Assembly (NCBI GenBank): GCA_029782215.1
Contig: JAKOVD010000148.1
Coordinates: 1 to 43,891 of the forward strand
DNA: 43,891 nucleotides
Direction of reading: 5' to 3'
Source of the DNA: Chloroflexota bacterium
GTDB lineage: Bacteria; Chloroflexota; Anaerolineae; J102
Part shown: positions 1 through 7,544 of the stretch, in pieces
How positions within the stretch are numbered: position 1 is the stretch's first letter
How the letters are laid out: the number at the start of each line of letters is the position of its first letter
Translations under genes and position numbers: made by a program
Notes under the pieces: generated by a model
Told to the model about the DNA's origin: nothing
The model's input: only the letters and a program-made list of their open reading frames with translations
The model's database searches: none

Positions 1-318
1 ATCGTTGGCTCCGCTGCCATGACCAATGTGCGCCGCATCCAGCGTTACTTGCAAAGCAAATCACCTGAATCGGCCAAACGCCGCGACAACAGCCCCCAGC
101 CAGGCCACATTTCGCATTCCGACCCCAGCCTGTACGCAAGCCGCAGCCCACTGGCCATCGCGGCAGCGCACCTTGTGGCATCTCGCTCGTATCCGCGACC
201 GTCGCTTACCAGCCGCTGGTCACACGCCGAGCTTGGTTGTAGTTGTTAAAGATCAGCTTCTTTCAGCAGAGTCAACGTTCGAACGTCCTTCCCCACCAAC
301 CTGGCCTGGAGCAGCATC
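1..318. other. Leading non-coding stretch, no gene recognised
   Basis: No open frame in this stretch resembles a known family, and none has a convincing ribosome binding site. The only structure seen is a short AACGTTCGAACGT-like palindrome near 273-285, related to the AACGTT arrays found further on. It may be the downstream end of a gene or intergenic region cut by the window edge. Confidence 0.5.
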
Positions 319-768
319 ATGTGGATCAACAGCATCATGGGCGCGCTGCTGCGCTCTCGCTTTCATGGCATCTTCGACGGCAGCCTGCTCCTCCTCACCT
401 ACACGGGCCGGAAGAGCGGCAAGACGTACACCCTGCCGGTGAACTACTTTCGCGTGGGTGACGAGCTCCTGATCGTCAGCTTCCGCAGCCGCACTTGGTG
501 GCGCAACCTGCGCAGCGATGCAGACGGCGGCGTGCCCGTGACTGTGGTCCTGGGTGGCCGCGAACGCCCGGCGACCGGCCGCGCCATCGCTGATGACGAA
601 GGCGTCGCCGCCGGTCTCGCGTCCATCATCGCCGTGCGCCCTGGCAACGCCCGCTACTACAAAATCACCCTGGACGCCGCCAACCGCCCCGACCCCGCCT
701 CCCTGTCCGCCGCCGCCCGCAACCGGGTGGTGGTAAGGATGAGGGTGGCGGAAGAAGTGAGACCCTAA
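319..768 (+). CDS. Deazaflavin-dependent nitroreductase-family protein (DUF385)
   Basis: Encodes a 149-residue protein of the DUF385 / deazaflavin-dependent nitroreductase family, a PNPOx-like split barrel that binds F420 in characterised actinobacterial members. Seen in the sequence: TGRKSGK at residues 29-35, the strand PVNYF at 40-44 and WWRNLR at 60-65, which are the family's cofactor-binding signatures. The length is normal for the family. A GGAG lies eight bases before the ATG, supporting this start. It is probably soluble and cytoplasmic; its substrate cannot be inferred. The last three residues and the TAA stop are encoded by the 5' arm of a dispersed inverted repeat (760-792), so the repeat seems to have replaced the original 3' end. 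The gene is followed 36 bases later by a small membrane protein on the same strand. Whether the cofactor is F420, FMN or heme is not visible. Confidence 0.82.
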   Translation: MWINSIMGALLRSRFHGIFDGSLLLLTYTGRKSGKTYTLPVNYFRVGDELLIVSFRSRTWWRNLRSDADGGVPVTVVLGGRERPATGRAIADDEGVAAGLASIIAVRPGNARYYKITLDAANRPDPASLSAAARNRVVVRMRVAEEVRP

Positions 769-792
769 AGGTCTCCAAGAGCTTGAGGGTCT
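760..792. repeat. Dispersed 33-bp inverted repeat, AGACCCT family, copy 1
   Basis: AGACCCT at 760-766 is inverted as AGGGTCT at 786-792, with an inner GAGACC/GGTCTC pair just inside. A second copy at 17651-17683 has the same 26-base spacing between arms and matches at 30 of 33 positions. This copy overlaps the end of the upstream gene, whose TAA stop is part of the repeat. It could fold as a terminator-like hairpin, but there is no T tract. Confidence 0.8.
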
Positions 793-804
793 GAGGAGCC
801 CCCT

Positions 805-1110
805 ATGACTGACACCGATCTCCTACCCGCCAGCGCCGTTGCCGTTTCCGGCGACACGGCCAACCTGATCGCTCAGAACCAGCGCATCATCCAGCTCCTG
901 GAGAACATCCAGGCCTCGGCGGCCAACCCTCCCGCGCGCTCGGTCAAGGTGAATGACTTCAACATGCCCTTCGGCGCGCTCGTCGGCCTCATGATCAAAA
1001 TCGCCATCGCCGCCATCCCCGCCGCCATCATCCTTGGCCTCATCGCCCTGGTGATCAGTGCGATCTTTAGCGCACTTGGCTTTGCAGCACTTAGCGCCCT
1101 CGGCGGCTAA
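805..1110 (+). CDS. Small membrane protein, unknown family
   Basis: I do not recognise this 101-residue protein. The first 45 residues are polar and contain a short amphipathic stretch (IAQNQRIIQLLENIQ, about 22-36) that could form a coiled coil. Residues about 57-98 are almost entirely Ala, Ile, Leu and Gly and would make one long or two short membrane segments. A GGAG with six-base spacing precedes the ATG, which argues that it is real. It follows the DUF385 gene on the same strand and converges with the ParA-like gene. It could be an integral membrane accessory or a short toxin-like peptide; nothing decides between these. Confidence 0.6.
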   Translation: MTDTDLLPASAVAVSGDTANLIAQNQRIIQLLENIQASAANPPARSVKVNDFNMPFGALVGLMIKIAIAAIPAAIILGLIALVISAIFSALGFAALSALGG

Positions 1111-1120
1111 CCCTCCCGAC

Positions 1121-1148
1121 GTTCAACGTTCAACGTGTAACCTTCAAC
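1121..1148. repeat. Four heptamer units of the AACGTT family at the ParA-like gene end
   Basis: Four consecutive 7-base units (GTTCAAC, GTTCAAC, GTGTAAC, CTTCAAC) fill most of the gap between two convergent genes. Read on the minus strand, the first unit carries the TGA stop of the ParA-like gene. It is related to the arrays at 1988-2027 and 42503-42547. Confidence 0.8.
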
Positions 1149-1896
1149 CCATCGCAAACAGCCGTCTCCTCACCTCCTGCCACAGCATCCCGTAGGCGCT
1201 GGCGGCGTCGCTGCGGGCGGCGAAAACCGGCAGCGGCTGCCGCTCCTGCCCCATGCGCTCGATCACCGAGCGGTAGGGGACGGTGGTCGTCAGGACATTG
1301 CCGTAGGTCGTCCGCACGGCCTTCATCGTCTCCTGGTGCAGGGTCTTGCGCTTCTCCACCATCGAGAAGAAGGCCAGGGCGCTGGTGGCGTTGTAGCCCC
1401 GCTCGTCCAGGAAGGCCAGGAGCTGGCCGTAGCTCTCGGCCGACAGGGTGCTGGGCACGATGGGCGCCAGCAAACGGTCGGCGGCGTTGAAGATGTTCTC
1501 CGCCACGATGCCGATGTTCGGCGGCGAGTCCAGCACGATCAGCTCGTAGGTCGCCGCCAGCGGCGCCAGCGCCTCCTGCAGGCGCTGCTTGGCGTGCTTC
1601 TCCTCGCGGAAGAAGCGCTCCAGGTGGCGGTGGCTCAGGTCCGCCGGCAGCAGGTCCAGGTTGGCGTAGCCCGTCGGCTTGATGCTCTGCCGGATCTGCT
1701 TCGGCGTGCCGCTCAGACCGCGGGCGTCGGGCAGCAGCTTGGCCTCCACCCGGTAGATGTAGGTGGTGGCGCCCTGCGGGTCCAGGTCGCACAGTAGCGT
1801 CCGCATCCCGCCCGCCGCCGCCAGGTAGGCCAGGTTCACGGCGGCGGTGGTCTTGCCCACACCGCCCTTATTGCTGAAAAGCGCCAGAATCGCCAT
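1144..1896 (-). CDS. ParA/MinD-like P-loop ATPase
   Basis: A 250-residue ParA-superfamily ATPase. Seen: the deviant Walker A motif NKGGVGKTT at residues 9-17 with the signature lysine at 10, the DLDPQGA motif at 37-43 and the Walker B-type LIVLDSPP ending near 126. No N-terminal DNA-binding helix precedes the P loop, so this is a short 'type Ib/orphan' form rather than a plasmid type Ia ParA. No ParB-like gene or parS-like site was seen nearby, so a chromosome-partition role is not supported. GGAG lies eight bases before the ATG. It is the last gene of the minus-strand block after the EEP-fold and CHAT genes, separated from CHAT by 97 bases holding two repeat arrays, and may position that machinery in the cell or act as its switch. 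The stop codon lies in a repeat. Confidence 0.85.
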   Translation of the reverse strand: MAILALFSNKGGVGKTTAAVNLAYLAAAGGMRTLLCDLDPQGATTYIYRVEAKLLPDARGLSGTPKQIRQSIKPTGYANLDLLPADLSHRHLERFFREEKHAKQRLQEALAPLAATYELIVLDSPPNIGIVAENIFNAADRLLAPIVPSTLSAESYGQLLAFLDERGYNATSALAFFSMVEKRKTLHQETMKAVRTTYGNVLTTTVPYRSVIERMGQERQPLPVFAARSDAASAYGMLWQEVRRRLFAMG

Positions 1897-1916
1897 GTGC
1901 GTTGCTCCGGTGAACC

Positions 1917-1966
1917 TTACGTATTACGCAGTACGTATTACGTATTACGTACTGCGTAATACGTAA
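1917..1966. repeat. 50-bp near-perfect palindrome built of TACGTAT-type heptamers
   Basis: Seven 7-base units (TACGTAT, TACGCAG, TACGTAT, TACGTAT, TACGTAC, TGCGTAA, TACGTAA) plus one extra base form an inverted repeat in which 24 of 25 base pairs match; the only mismatch is T-T at 1938/1945. The array ends 21 bases upstream of the ParA-like start codon, so it lies in its 5' leader. It belongs to the same family as the arrays at 18710-18800, 23898-23939 and 41580-41825. Confidence 0.88.
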
Positions 1967-1987
1967 AAAGCGACTTGCATAGGCAAG

Positions 1988-2027
1988 AAACGTTCAAACG
2001 TTCAAACGTTCAAACGTTCCAACGTTC
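1988..2027. repeat. Five-unit octamer array AAACGTTC at the CHAT gene end
   Basis: Four units of AAACGTTC (1988-2019) and one CAACGTTC (2020-2027) in perfect tandem. On the minus strand each junction reads TTTGAAC and so offers a TGA. Because the period is eight, successive TGAs fall in all three frames. The CHAT protein stops at the TGA at 1996-1994 and its last residues are translated from the array. Confidence 0.88.
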
Positions 2028-3538
2028 TTCTCAAAAATCATGCCATCCTGCGACCTTAAATACAGGACCGGGGTGGCGAAGCCGCGGGAATCGGGGAATT
2101 GCACAAAACAGGCGTTGCGGGCCAGGCTGACGGCAGCGTCGATCTGCCCCGCCCAGGAGCCCTCGGTGAGTCGCCGGTAGAGGACCTCGGCGAAGCGGAC
2201 GGCGATGTTGTCCTGGATAGGATACTGCATCGCCACCACCGCCGGCACCCCGGCCTTGAGCAGGGCGGGGCCGAGGCCGATGAAGCTCCCTTCTTCGTCG
2301 CGGCCCGTGACCTCGGCGCCGTGACAGGCATTGAGGATGACCAGGCGCAGGCTCGAGTAGGGGCCCAGCAGCATGCGCAGCCGCGTGTCCGACACCCAGT
2401 CCTCGCCCGCAGCCCCGCCGGCCTGCCGCAGCGGCGTGTTGAAACGGAGACTGCCGTGCAGGAGCCCGTCGGACTCCTCCAGCACCTGGCCGTGGCCGAT
2501 GAAGTGCAGGATGTTGTAGGGGCCGGCGGCGAGCGTTTCGGCCACATCCAGCACCGCCACCGGTCCCTGGAGCAGTTTGTGCCCGATCCCGGCCTGGCCC
2601 AGGGCGGCTACGATGGCCCTGACCTCGGCCTCGGTGGCCAGACCCGACCCCTCGGGGACGACGATCAGCACGCGCGGGGCCTCGGCCACCGCCGCCGGCT
2701 GCATGGCGCCGTCATCGAGCGCCAGGATCTGCCGTGTCAGCACGGTCTTGACCTGCGTGGCCATGAACATGCCGTTCCAGTACAGCAGCTCCCAGGGCAG
2801 CCGCGCCACCTCCGGCGCATCCTCGCCGATGTCCAGCCGCAGCCGCAGGTAGGCGCCGTCGGCGGGGCGGACGTCGTGGCGGTAGACGCCGAGGAAGTGT
2901 GTGCGCACGTCATCCCGCAGAAGGGCGTCGAACAGGGTGCGCCCCATCTGCCGCAGGGTCGGCTCCCGTACCGTGAAGGGCTCATGGCGCAGGCGGCGGA
3001 GCCGCTCGCTGAAGGCCTCGCCGTGGAGGGTGGCCCAGTCCAGGGTGGCATGGGCGATGCCGCTGCCGGGTGTTTGCGCCGCGACGCTGTAGGCGCCGTC
3101 GCCTGCCCGCCGCACGCGCACGTCGAAGTCGATGAAGCTGGGGCCGGCTGCCCGCTTCCGGCGCCGCGGCAGCCGCACCGGCGCCGGGCCGGCCTGCAGG
3201 GGAGTCTGCCGGGCACGGTAGGTGACCAGGGTGCCGTATTCTCCCTCGCGGAAGCGCTGCTCGCACACATCACACTGGAGCACCCCATCGGTGTCCATCT
3301 CCAGCGGCTGCATGTCGTTGGGACAGGCCGGCTGCACCGATTTCTGCAGCACGCCTTCCGTCACATACAGGAGGATCAGCCAGTCTGTGAACTCGGTTTC
3401 CTGCCCCAGCAGGTCGGCGGTCGGTCCCACCTGCAGCGGCGCGCCCTGCAGCTCCGCCAGATAGGCGTCGAATGCCTCGACCCGCGCCGCCAGGTCGGGG
3501 TGTTTAGCGACTATGGTGTCGGATTCGGGATAGTACAT
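1994..3538 (-). CDS. CHAT-domain cysteine protease
   Basis: A CHAT (caspase-fold, clan CD) protease of 514 residues from the ATG at 3538; an upstream ATG at 3589 would overlap the preceding gene by 86 bases instead of 35. The catalytic dyad is visible: His349 in LHFIGHG (344-350) and Cys405 in LNACHGAE. Downstream, a VVAMQYPIQDN segment and a C-terminal SWAGQIDAAVSLAR helix are typical of the family. The N-terminal 100 residues carry three cysteines (72, 89, 92), the last two as CDVC, which may form an incomplete zinc knuckle. The middle (about 135-260) resembles the pre-CHAT beta region of other bacterial CHAT proteins. It overlaps the EEP-fold gene, so translation is probably coupled and the two likely act together; CHAT proteases are activated effectors in several conflict systems. 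The C-terminus NVGTFERLNV comes from a repeat array. The protease target is unknown; the neighbouring EEP-fold protein is one candidate. Confidence 0.85.
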   Translation of the reverse strand: MYYPESDTIVAKHPDLAARVEAFDAYLAELQGAPLQVGPTADLLGQETEFTDWLILLYVTEGVLQKSVQPACPNDMQPLEMDTDGVLQCDVCEQRFREGEYGTLVTYRARQTPLQAGPAPVRLPRRRKRAAGPSFIDFDVRVRRAGDGAYSVAAQTPGSGIAHATLDWATLHGEAFSERLRRLRHEPFTVREPTLRQMGRTLFDALLRDDVRTHFLGVYRHDVRPADGAYLRLRLDIGEDAPEVARLPWELLYWNGMFMATQVKTVLTRQILALDDGAMQPAAVAEAPRVLIVVPEGSGLATEAEVRAIVAALGQAGIGHKLLQGPVAVLDVAETLAAGPYNILHFIGHGQVLEESDGLLHGSLRFNTPLRQAGGAAGEDWVSDTRLRMLLGPYSSLRLVILNACHGAEVTGRDEEGSFIGLGPALLKAGVPAVVAMQYPIQDNIAVRFAEVLYRRLTEGSWAGQIDAAVSLARNACFVQFPDSRGFATPVLYLRSQDGMIFEKNVGTFERLNV

Positions 3539-5573
3539 AGCGCACGTCGCTTTCCGTGTGCTCGCCGAAGATGCCGACACGCTGGTCATCGGCGTACAGC
3601 TTGGTGTGCATCTCCTGGGTCAGCATACCATCCACCGTGCGCCAGTAGAAATCGCCGAGGAGGCCGGCGGTGCCCTCTTCGAGCAGCTCTCCTGCCTCCG
3701 AGATCTTGGGGTCGGAGAAGGCGTCGATCGTGCGCTCGGCGCTGAGCAGGGTCGCCTGGCTGCCGCGCCGCGTCTTGTAGACGAGCTGCCGCCGCCGCAC
3801 CTCATCCGAGGCGCCGATGCGCTGGATCGCCCGACTGATGCGGACGATGCGGAAGTCCCGCAGCGGCACCAGCGGCTCGATCTCGGCTTGCAGCTCGGCC
3901 CGCGCCTCGTCGTAGCCGGCGTCCGACGGCAGCCGCTGGATCGACAGCAGCGCCTGGCCCGCTGCCAGGTTCCAATCAACGGCCAGCAGCCCGCGCAGGT
4001 ACTGGGTGCGGTAGGCCTGCCAGGTCAGCCGCTCGTCGCGCTGCTCCTCCACCCGGTCCAGGTCGGGCGCCCGTTGTTCCCAGCCCCGCTTCTCCACCCA
4101 CACCAGCCGCAGGCGCTGCGGCGTCCACTCGACGGCCGCCAGGGTGCGGGCGTCGGGCAGCACCAGGGGCCGTGGCCGGTTGAGCAGGCCGCCCAGTCCC
4201 AGCCGCTCGAGCCGCGCCTCCACCTCGCTCTGCTTGGCCCAGGCGTTAGCCGCAGCCGCCGGTGTGTTGTACAGGTAGATGTGCTGGTTGCCCCAGCCCT
4301 CGATCTGGTTGAGCAGGGTCGCCAGGTCGGCGGCCGTGACCCGGCCTGCCTCGACATGGCTCAACAGACGCTCGCGCAGCTGCTCGCGGGTCCCGGAGTA
4401 GGGCAGCTTGCGGCTGCGCAGGAAATGGCGCGTGAAGTCCAGCTTGTGGCCGAGCACGTAGGTGAGCAGCAGCTCGACGTCGTCGACGGCCGCCCTGGCT
4501 GCGGGCGCGGGCGCCCCGGCGATGGACACAGGCTCGGCCGCGGCGCTGGTCGCCGCTCTCGTGGTCTGCCGCAGGTCCAGGGTCACAAAGGGGGGATGGT
4601 GGTCGCTGCCGCGCAGGGAGCGGTGCGCCTCCGGCGCCTCCGCCACTTCCGGCTCCGTGTGCAGAATGCCGGCGGACCCGGGCGCGATGCAGTCCTTGAG
4701 CTCCGGCGACAGCAGGATGTGGTCGACCCACGATCGCATCTCCGCCGGGACGCCGTAGCGGGCATCTTCCAGCGGGTTGACCACCCGGTCCTGGAAGTCG
4801 ATGGTCCACCGGTCCTTGATCGGGCAAAAGGCATGGGCGTTGCTGAAGATGCGGGCGGGGTCCCACACGCTGCCCATGACCGGCTCCAGGAAGGCCCCGC
4901 CCTGGAGCGCCGACTGGGCGTCAAACTCCGGCCCGTCGTTCATGGCCCCCATCACCACGACGCGGCCCTCACCCCTGGCCGAGACGAGGCGGTCGAGCCG
5001 CGCTCGGATCGCCATCGCCTGCGCCCGCTGCTTCATGCGGCTGGCGCGGGAGAGACGCTCGTAGGCAAAGAGGTCGCCGGGGATGAAGCCGCCCTTCGAC
5101 TTGGCGTGCACCAGGATCAGGGTGAGCGGCCCCGGCAGCCCGCCTCCTGAGAGCACGATCTCCAGGGGGACGCGGTTGTACCAACTGTAGAGTTCCTTGA
5201 TGCCGTCGCCGTCGGCGTCGAACGCGCCCAGGGCGAAGTCTTCCAGGCTTTCCTCCTTGGACCGCACGGTCGCGTTCAGGCCCAGCGACCGGCGTACCAG
5301 GAAGGCAAGCCCCAACGGTCCCCTCCGTTCTCCCTGCCACACGTCGTAGGCGTCGTCCAGGAACGCGGCGGCGAACGCCCTTGTGCGCTCCCCCGACGCC
5401 GGCGCTTCCACCAGGCCGATGATGTCGGCGCCGCTGCTCGTGATCAGCAGCGCCAGCCGCCGGCAGCGCCAGTAGGCTGCCGCCGCGGTCCCATCGCGTG
5501 CAGGCAGGTCGCCGTTCTCGCCCAACAGATCACCCATCTCCTGTCCGTTCAGGCAGAGTAGCTTGAGCAGCAT
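3504..5573 (-). CDS. EEP-fold (endonuclease/exonuclease/phosphatase) protein with C-terminal unknown domains
   Basis: A 689-residue protein when started at the ATG at 5573, which has GGAG seven bases upstream and lies 3' of a TATAAT promoter (5727-5732); the frame stays open to 5783, but the extra residues look non-coding. Residues 1-335 form an EEP (DNase I/APE1-like) domain: Asn9, Glu56 in IIGLVEAP, His156 in LILVHAKSKGG, Asp284-His285 in WVDHILLS and SDHH at 323-326. The usual GDxND loop reads GAMND (209-213), so the first Asp is Ala. Residues about 363-435 look SAP-like (FTRHFLRSRKLPYSGTREQL) and end in GWGNQHIYLY. Residues 465-689 match nothing I know; they end in HTKLYADDQRVGIFGEH and a basic tail. 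It probably cleaves a nucleic acid or a phosphoester; activity is uncertain given the Ala. It overlaps CHAT by 35 bases. Confidence 0.75.
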   Translation of the reverse strand: MLLKLLCLNGQEMGDLLGENGDLPARDGTAAAAYWRCRRLALLITSSGADIIGLVEAPASGERTRAFAAAFLDDAYDVWQGERRGPLGLAFLVRRSLGLNATVRSKEESLEDFALGAFDADGDGIKELYSWYNRVPLEIVLSGGGLPGPLTLILVHAKSKGGFIPGDLFAYERLSRASRMKQRAQAMAIRARLDRLVSARGEGRVVVMGAMNDGPEFDAQSALQGGAFLEPVMGSVWDPARIFSNAHAFCPIKDRWTIDFQDRVVNPLEDARYGVPAEMRSWVDHILLSPELKDCIAPGSAGILHTEPEVAEAPEAHRSLRGSDHHPPFVTLDLRQTTRAATSAAAEPVSIAGAPAPAARAAVDDVELLLTYVLGHKLDFTRHFLRSRKLPYSGTREQLRERLLSHVEAGRVTAADLATLLNQIEGWGNQHIYLYNTPAAAANAWAKQSEVEARLERLGLGGLLNRPRPLVLPDARTLAAVEWTPQRLRLVWVEKRGWEQRAPDLDRVEEQRDERLTWQAYRTQYLRGLLAVDWNLAAGQALLSIQRLPSDAGYDEARAELQAEIEPLVPLRDFRIVRISRAIQRIGASDEVRRRQLVYKTRRGSQATLLSAERTIDAFSDPKISEAGELLEEGTAGLLGDFYWRTVDGMLTQEMHTKLYADDQRVGIFGEHTESDVRYVLSRIRHHSR

Positions 5574-5726
5574 GCCGGTCTCCGGTGGCGAGGCGAGCGC
5601 GTTGCCGTCGTACCCCTGGCTCGGACGCGCCGCTGTCGGCAAGCGGGCGTAAGCGACGCGTCCTTTTGTCCTTTGCTTATGCCAGGGGGAATCGAACGGG
5701 TCGATAGCAGAAGCGGGACAAAACGG

Positions 5727-5732
5727 ATTATA
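5727..5732 (-). promoter_or_regulatory. Extended -10 promoter upstream of the EEP-fold gene
   Basis: The minus strand reads TGCTATAAT, a consensus -10 with the TGn extension, in an unusually AT-rich pocket of GC-rich DNA. The -35 region is weak, as is usual for extended -10 promoters. Transcription would begin near 5720, leaving a leader of about 145 bases before the ATG at 5573. It would allow the EEP-fold, CHAT and ParA-like genes to be expressed separately from the transporter and HD genes. Confidence 0.65.
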
Positions 5733-5804
5733 GCACAGAATCACACCAAAAGCGCGCAAATCCCAAGGCAAGCGCGTCTTCATGCGTTAAAGGCGCAAGT
5801 ACTC

Positions 5805-7541
5805 CTAGCCGCTCTGCGCTGCTCTATGCACTTCCTTCAATGCTTGCACAAACTCGTCAAGTTCGTAAGTGGCGTGCCAATGGCGAAGATAGACCTCGCG
5901 CGGGATCATCAGCAGCTCTGTATCCTGTTCGGCGCGGATCGTGGAATTGCGCTGGCCTCTGCGCAGCACGGCCGTCACGCCCAGAGGGATCCATGGATAG
6001 ACCTGAAAGGCTTCATACCCGCCACGAGGCAGGCCCGTGCAGCCTGCGGACGTGGGGATGTAGACAAAGCCGGCCTGGTCGCCTGCCTCAAGCAAGGTCT
6101 CGCCTGCCTTTAGCCTGATCAACCGCACATCCCTAAAGCCCGCAACCAGGTCGATGCCATCCGTCTTGTGGCCGGTGCGAGCCAATTTGTCCAACACCCT
6201 GTGCCGCATGACCAGGTCCCAATCGAGTTCTTCCCCCTGTAGATAATGCTGTCGCTCTCTGGGCGAAGCCTGTTGCAGCCCCGGGACAATGCGGATGGGA
6301 ATATGCTCCTGTGGGCGGAGGTCGGCAATGGCCTCCGCCACCCAGACGGCAAAGGCAGGATGATCGTCAGGCGCTTCCAACAGGATGGTGCGGGTCGAGG
6401 GGTCGTCATCCTCACGGTGGACGAAGCTGCCCACTACGTCGGCGTAGATGTCGCTGACGACAAGGGCGGCGCTGGCCACGGCCTCCTTGAGCGCGGCGGC
6501 GTTGGCAAACGCCCCGGTATGGAAGGCGATGCGCAGGCTGCCGCTGGCCTCCAGTTCGCTGCTGGCAATGTTTGCCTCGCCGGCGCTCATGCGCTCCGGG
6601 AACTCGACCAGGTAGAGCTTGTTGCTGCCGTAGCGCATGGCGTAGGCGGCGTGGCCCGTCTGAAAGTCGACGAACACCTCATAGCTGCCCGACGTCTTTT
6701 GCACCTCACCGCGCTGCCGCAGGGCGTCGGCGCAGCGCAGCGCCCGCAGGGTGTCGATCACATCGTCGACGAGCTGCCGGGTCTGCCGGTGCGCTGACAC
6801 AAGCCAGGCAAAGGAGCTCTCCCATGACTCCGGGTAGGCGGCGCTCCGCATGGGGCAGGGAGGCGATCCTGGCCCGGACCGGGCGTTGGCTGGCGCCGTT
6901 TGGCCCGTCCGGCTTTCATATTGGGCTGCCAGGCTGGTGAAGGCGGCCTGCTGCATCACCCCGCGCAGGCGCTCGCGGTCGTTCAGGGCCTCCACAGGCA
7001 CGGCGCCCTTGCTGTGGCAGTTAGCCATCGCCAGCATCTCGCGCAGCACGGTCTGCGGCGGCTGGCCGAGCCCGTGGGTCGCCGCCAGGGTGCCCAGACG
7101 CCGGGCAAGGCCGCCGGCATTGCGCTCCCAAACCGCCGCCACGAAGCCATCCAGGTCAGGACCCAGCACCGCCTGCGTGGCGTACTCGCAGTGCATCTTG
7201 CGCCCAAACGGCGTGAAATCCATCATGCCGATGTCATGCAGGTACGCGACGATGACCCCGTAGCCCTCCATGAAGCGTTGCCGCGCGGGCTCTCGGACCG
7301 GAATCAGGACGCCGGCGGCCTTTTGTAGGACCTGCAGTATCTGCAGCGCCACGTCGCGCACGTGCACAACGCCGTGATCAGAGAAGAAGGCAACGTGCTC
7401 GGAGGGCGATCCCAGGAAGTTCGGGTCGACCGCCAGGTGCTCCAGGCGCGCCTGGGCATTCGTCCTGGCGTAGTAGCGTTCCTCGATTTCCTGCCGCATG
7501 TCCTGCGGCAGAAAGGGGTCAAGTCTCTCCAGCCCGTTCAT
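5805..7541 (-). CDS. HD-domain protein with C-terminal cyclic-nucleotide-binding-like fold
   Basis: A 578-residue protein. The N-terminal half is an HD-family metal phosphohydrolase: candidate metal ligands are His56 or His60 (FFSDHGVVHVRD), His102-Asp103 in YLHDIGM, His117, His176 in CHSKGAV and Asp272 in RCADALRQRG. Residues about 285-440 form an unrecognised alpha/beta region. Residues about 465-575 resemble a cyclic-nucleotide-binding domain (LKAGETLLEAGDQAGFVYI, then RRGQRNSTIRAEQDTELL) but lack the GE...R phosphate-binding cassette, so it may sense something else or only bind protein. It starts three bases after the stop of the transporter gene, so the two are co-translated. HD enzymes often hydrolyse nucleotides or cyclic nucleotides, which fits a partner bearing a cyclic-nucleotide domain. 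Substrate not known. Confidence 0.72.
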   Translation of the reverse strand: MNGLERLDPFLPQDMRQEIEERYYARTNAQARLEHLAVDPNFLGSPSEHVAFFSDHGVVHVRDVALQILQVLQKAAGVLIPVREPARQRFMEGYGVIVAYLHDIGMMDFTPFGRKMHCEYATQAVLGPDLDGFVAAVWERNAGGLARRLGTLAATHGLGQPPQTVLREMLAMANCHSKGAVPVEALNDRERLRGVMQQAAFTSLAAQYESRTGQTAPANARSGPGSPPCPMRSAAYPESWESSFAWLVSAHRQTRQLVDDVIDTLRALRCADALRQRGEVQKTSGSYEVFVDFQTGHAAYAMRYGSNKLYLVEFPERMSAGEANIASSELEASGSLRIAFHTGAFANAAALKEAVASAALVVSDIYADVVGSFVHREDDDPSTRTILLEAPDDHPAFAVWVAEAIADLRPQEHIPIRIVPGLQQASPRERQHYLQGEELDWDLVMRHRVLDKLARTGHKTDGIDLVAGFRDVRLIRLKAGETLLEAGDQAGFVYIPTSAGCTGLPRGGYEAFQVYPWIPLGVTAVLRRGQRNSTIRAEQDTELLMIPREVYLRHWHATYELDEFVQALKEVHRAAQSG

Positions 7542-7544
7542 CCG

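Noticed and set aside
1144..1896. ParA-like ATPase as a plasmid or chromosome partition locus
   Set aside because: No ParB-like gene, no parS-like 16-mer seen, and the neighbours are not replication genes.
2099..3745. Long open frame on the plus strand opposite the CHAT gene
   Set aside because: It is antisense to a gene with clear catalytic motifs and is a product of high GC codon bias; its amino-acid sequence resembles no family.
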